The notes beneath the pieces are model-generated. The model worked only from the letters and a program-made list of their open reading frames with translations, made no database searches and was not told where the DNA came from. A stretch of 6,387 bases of DNA, from NCBI GenBank assembly GCA_900553675.1, contig USEH01000126.1, positions 1-6,387 of the forward strand, given 5' to 3'. Below, piece by piece: positions 4,626 to 6,387 of the stretch. This DNA is from an uncultured Ruminococcus sp. (GTDB lineage Bacteria > Bacillota > Clostridia > Oscillospirales > Ruminococcaceae). Each line of letters starts with the position of its first letter. Positions within the stretch are counted from its first letter, which is position 1. The position numbers and the translations under genes are program-made.

Positions 4626-6386
4626 TCAAAGTTTAAGTGCCTCATAATAAGACTTAACCGTCAGCTGTTTCGCAAACTCGTCAAGGCTTAAAAGCTTTGA
4701 AAGTCTGCTCTTCGTCGCAGATACCGTCACTTTTGCAGGCTCGGCTTCCGTGCCGCTGATGTCGAAATAATTTTCCGAGAACAGGCAGTCGTCATTGCAA
4801 AGCTCTAAGAAAACTCCCTTTGCAAACGCCTTGGCGGTTATTTCTACAACGAAGCTGTCCTCCGTTTCGGACACACCATATTCAAGCTTTGGATCTGCGA
4901 ATATGAAGTCCTTGGGCTGGACATACATATATGTGCCGCTGCTGAGTGTCCTGCCGTTTTCGCTCAGCTCAAATTCGAGATATGCCCTGTTTTTAAGCTC
5001 CTCACCTATTCCGCTGATTTCGGGAGTTATCCGAACAGCGTTCAGCGAGCTATACGGCTCAACAGTCACTTTCTGCTCGCCGCCGCTGATTATCTCACCC
5101 GACGACAGCCTTGAACGCCAGCTGATTTCACATTCAAGCTCGTCGGAACGCTCGGAGGAGACGTTCAGCCAAAGTTCCTGCGGGTTTTCATAATTGCAGG
5201 AGACAAGCACCTGATTATAGAACCTCTTTGCTGCATAGTGCAAAGGCTTTGGACGGTTGAAATAGTCGATAGAAGCCCACGAAATAACCGGGTTTGAATC
5301 GTTTACCTGCCAGTAAAGCGAGCCTCGGCAAACGTCGCGGTTCTGCCTCATATGCTCAACGTTAAGGCGGATAGCGTCCGACTGAACAGCCTGCGTTGCG
5401 TAAACCAATCCCGCAAAGTCCTTGGGCTGGTGAGACATCTGCGCAAGGTAGTATTCCACCTTTTTGGTGCCGCCCTCGCACTTCTGGTGAGCCTCCATAA
5501 CATCGTCCGAGAGCTTGGGTTCGGCTTCGTCGTTAAACGCGCGGACGGTTTTGACCGACGGCAGAGACTCAAAGCCATATTCCGAGCAGAAGCGGAATTT
5601 ATACCTGAAATAGTCGGTAAACGGGCGGAAGCTGTGCCATACCGCCCAATAGTGAGCGTCTCCGCGGGTGAGGTCTCCGGTGTTCTTGAAGTGCTGACAG
5701 GAGGACGGTGAAGAAGGCCAGTAGGGCGTTTTGGGGTCGAACTGCGCAAGGACTTCGGGAATCATATCCTCAAAGAGCATAAGGTAATCCTCTTTAAGAG
5801 CGGGATCTGCGCCGGTATTCCAGCCCTCCCACATAGACTCGATTTCGTTGTTGCCGCACCACAAAGCCAGCGAAGGGTGATTTCTCAGCCGCATGACGTT
5901 ATCAACGATTTCCTGCCTTACAGTTGACATAAACTCATCTGTCGCGCGGTATACCGAGCAGGCGAACATAAAGTCCTGCCATACAAGCAAGCCCAGCTCG
6001 TCGCAGATGCTATAAAAGCCATCAGAGGGGTAATATCCCCCGCCCCAGACTCTTATCATGTTGAAATTGGCGTCGGCGCAGCTTTCAAGAAGCTTGCGGG
6101 ATCTTTCATCCGAGCAGCGCGGGATAATCTGATCCTCGGGGATGTAGTTTGCACCCATCGCGAAGATTTTTATGCCGTTTACGACAAAGGCAAAGTCCTC
6201 GCCCTCCCCCATTTTGTCGCGGCAGAGGGATAAGGTGCGAAGTCCGACGTTTGATGTATACTCATCCAACAGCTCGCCGCCGTCAAGCCGTGTAAGCTTT
6301 AATTTCAGCGAATACAGCGGATGCTCGCCGTAGCCGTTGGGATACCAAAGAGCGGGATTTTTGACATCTATAGAAAGCTCTGCCGA
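4626..6386 (-). CDS. Beta-mannosidase, glycoside hydrolase family 2 (5' partial)
   Basis: The frame stays open to the right edge, so the start is outside; 586 C-terminal residues are visible of a protein that in this family is usually 800-850 aa. It should release mannose from the non-reducing ends of beta-mannosides (EC 3.2.1.25). Seen in order (window residues): WYPNGYGEHPLY (14-25), the end of the N-terminal beta-sandwich part; NGIKIFAMGANYIPEDQ at the entry to the catalytic barrel; RVWGGGYYPSDGFYSICDELG (112-132 region); WCGNNE with the acid/base Glu 181 (codon 5846-5844); FCSEYGFESLP with the nucleophile Glu 269 (codon 5582-5580); LYWQVNDSNPVISWASIDY (about 357-375); then a C-terminal beta-sandwich from about 394. 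Both catalytic glutamates are intact. The missing N-terminus hides any signal peptide, and the related exo-glycosidases are often cytoplasmic. Stop is TGA 4628-4626. Specificity for mannose over another sugar rests on these motifs only. Confidence 0.93.
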   Translation of the reverse strand, partial: SAELSIDVKNPALWYPNGYGEHPLYSLKLKLTRLDGGELLDEYTSNVGLRTLSLCRDKMGEGEDFAFVVNGIKIFAMGANYIPEDQIIPRCSDERSRKLLESCADANFNMIRVWGGGYYPSDGFYSICDELGLLVWQDFMFACSVYRATDEFMSTVRQEIVDNVMRLRNHPSLALWCGNNEIESMWEGWNTGADPALKEDYLMLFEDMIPEVLAQFDPKTPYWPSSPSSCQHFKNTGDLTRGDAHYWAVWHSFRPFTDYFRYKFRFCSEYGFESLPSVKTVRAFNDEAEPKLSDDVMEAHQKCEGGTKKVEYYLAQMSHQPKDFAGLVYATQAVQSDAIRLNVEHMRQNRDVCRGSLYWQVNDSNPVISWASIDYFNRPKPLHYAAKRFYNQVLVSCNYENPQELWLNVSSERSDELECEISWRSRLSSGEIISGGEQKVTVEPYSSLNAVRITPEISGIGEELKNRAYLEFELSENGRTLSSGTYMYVQPKDFIFADPKLEYGVSETEDSFVVEITAKAFAKGVFLELCNDDCLFSENYFDISGTEAEPAKVTVSATKSRLSKLLSLDEFAKQLTVKSYYEALKL

Positions 6387-6387
6387 G

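Noticed and set aside
4795..5193. 132-residue plus-strand frame, and similar ones at 5352-5711, within the mannosidase
   Set aside because: They are low-complexity shadows (Ser-rich in the first) of the GH2 coding strand, which carries intact catalytic motifs.

Overview
The window looks like chromosomal DNA of a Clostridia-type Firmicute, probably a gut Oscillospiraceae/Ruminococcus-like organism. This is an inference from several things: AAGGAG-type ribosome binding sites, GTG starts, TTGnnn-17-TATAAT promoters, AT-rich spacers between genes of moderate GC, a RecQ/ComF gene set of Firmicute type, and a polysaccharide-degrading GH2 enzyme. I could not search any database, so the lineage is tentative.

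Layout. Positions 2-943 (+) hold the C-terminal three quarters of a short RecQ-type helicase whose start lies off the left edge. It ends just after the zinc-binding cysteines, with no RQC winged helix and no HRDC domain. Positions 944-1206 are a spacer with at most a tiny hydrophobic reading frame on the minus strand. A good sigma-A-type promoter (1207-1235) then drives a two-gene operon: comF (1272-1952, a zinc-ribbon plus phosphoribosyltransferase-fold protein) and a full-length recQ (1974-4208, 744 aa). The two genes are 21 bases apart, and a strong intrinsic terminator (4245-4286) closes the operon. The two RecQ proteins are clearly paralogous and flank comF.

The right part is transcribed leftwards. 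It has the C-terminal 586 residues of a GH2 beta-mannosidase (4626-6386, start off the right edge), then an AT-tract-rich promoter, a leader with a 12-bp perfect inverted repeat, a tRNA-Ser(GGA) gene with encoded CCA (4412-4504), and its own terminator hairpin (4375-4412). The tRNA unit and the comF-recQ operon converge on the 4287-4374 spacer.

Function. comF-recQ is a DNA-metabolism operon (helicase plus a competence/recombination-associated protein). The mannosidase is unrelated glycan catabolism, and the tRNA is an independent unit. I see no mobile element, CRISPR array or clear defence system. The points most worth a second look are the RecQ paralog pair around comF, the altered aromatic-rich loop of the short RecQ, the uncharacterised C-terminal extension of the long RecQ, and the repeat structure in the tRNA leader.
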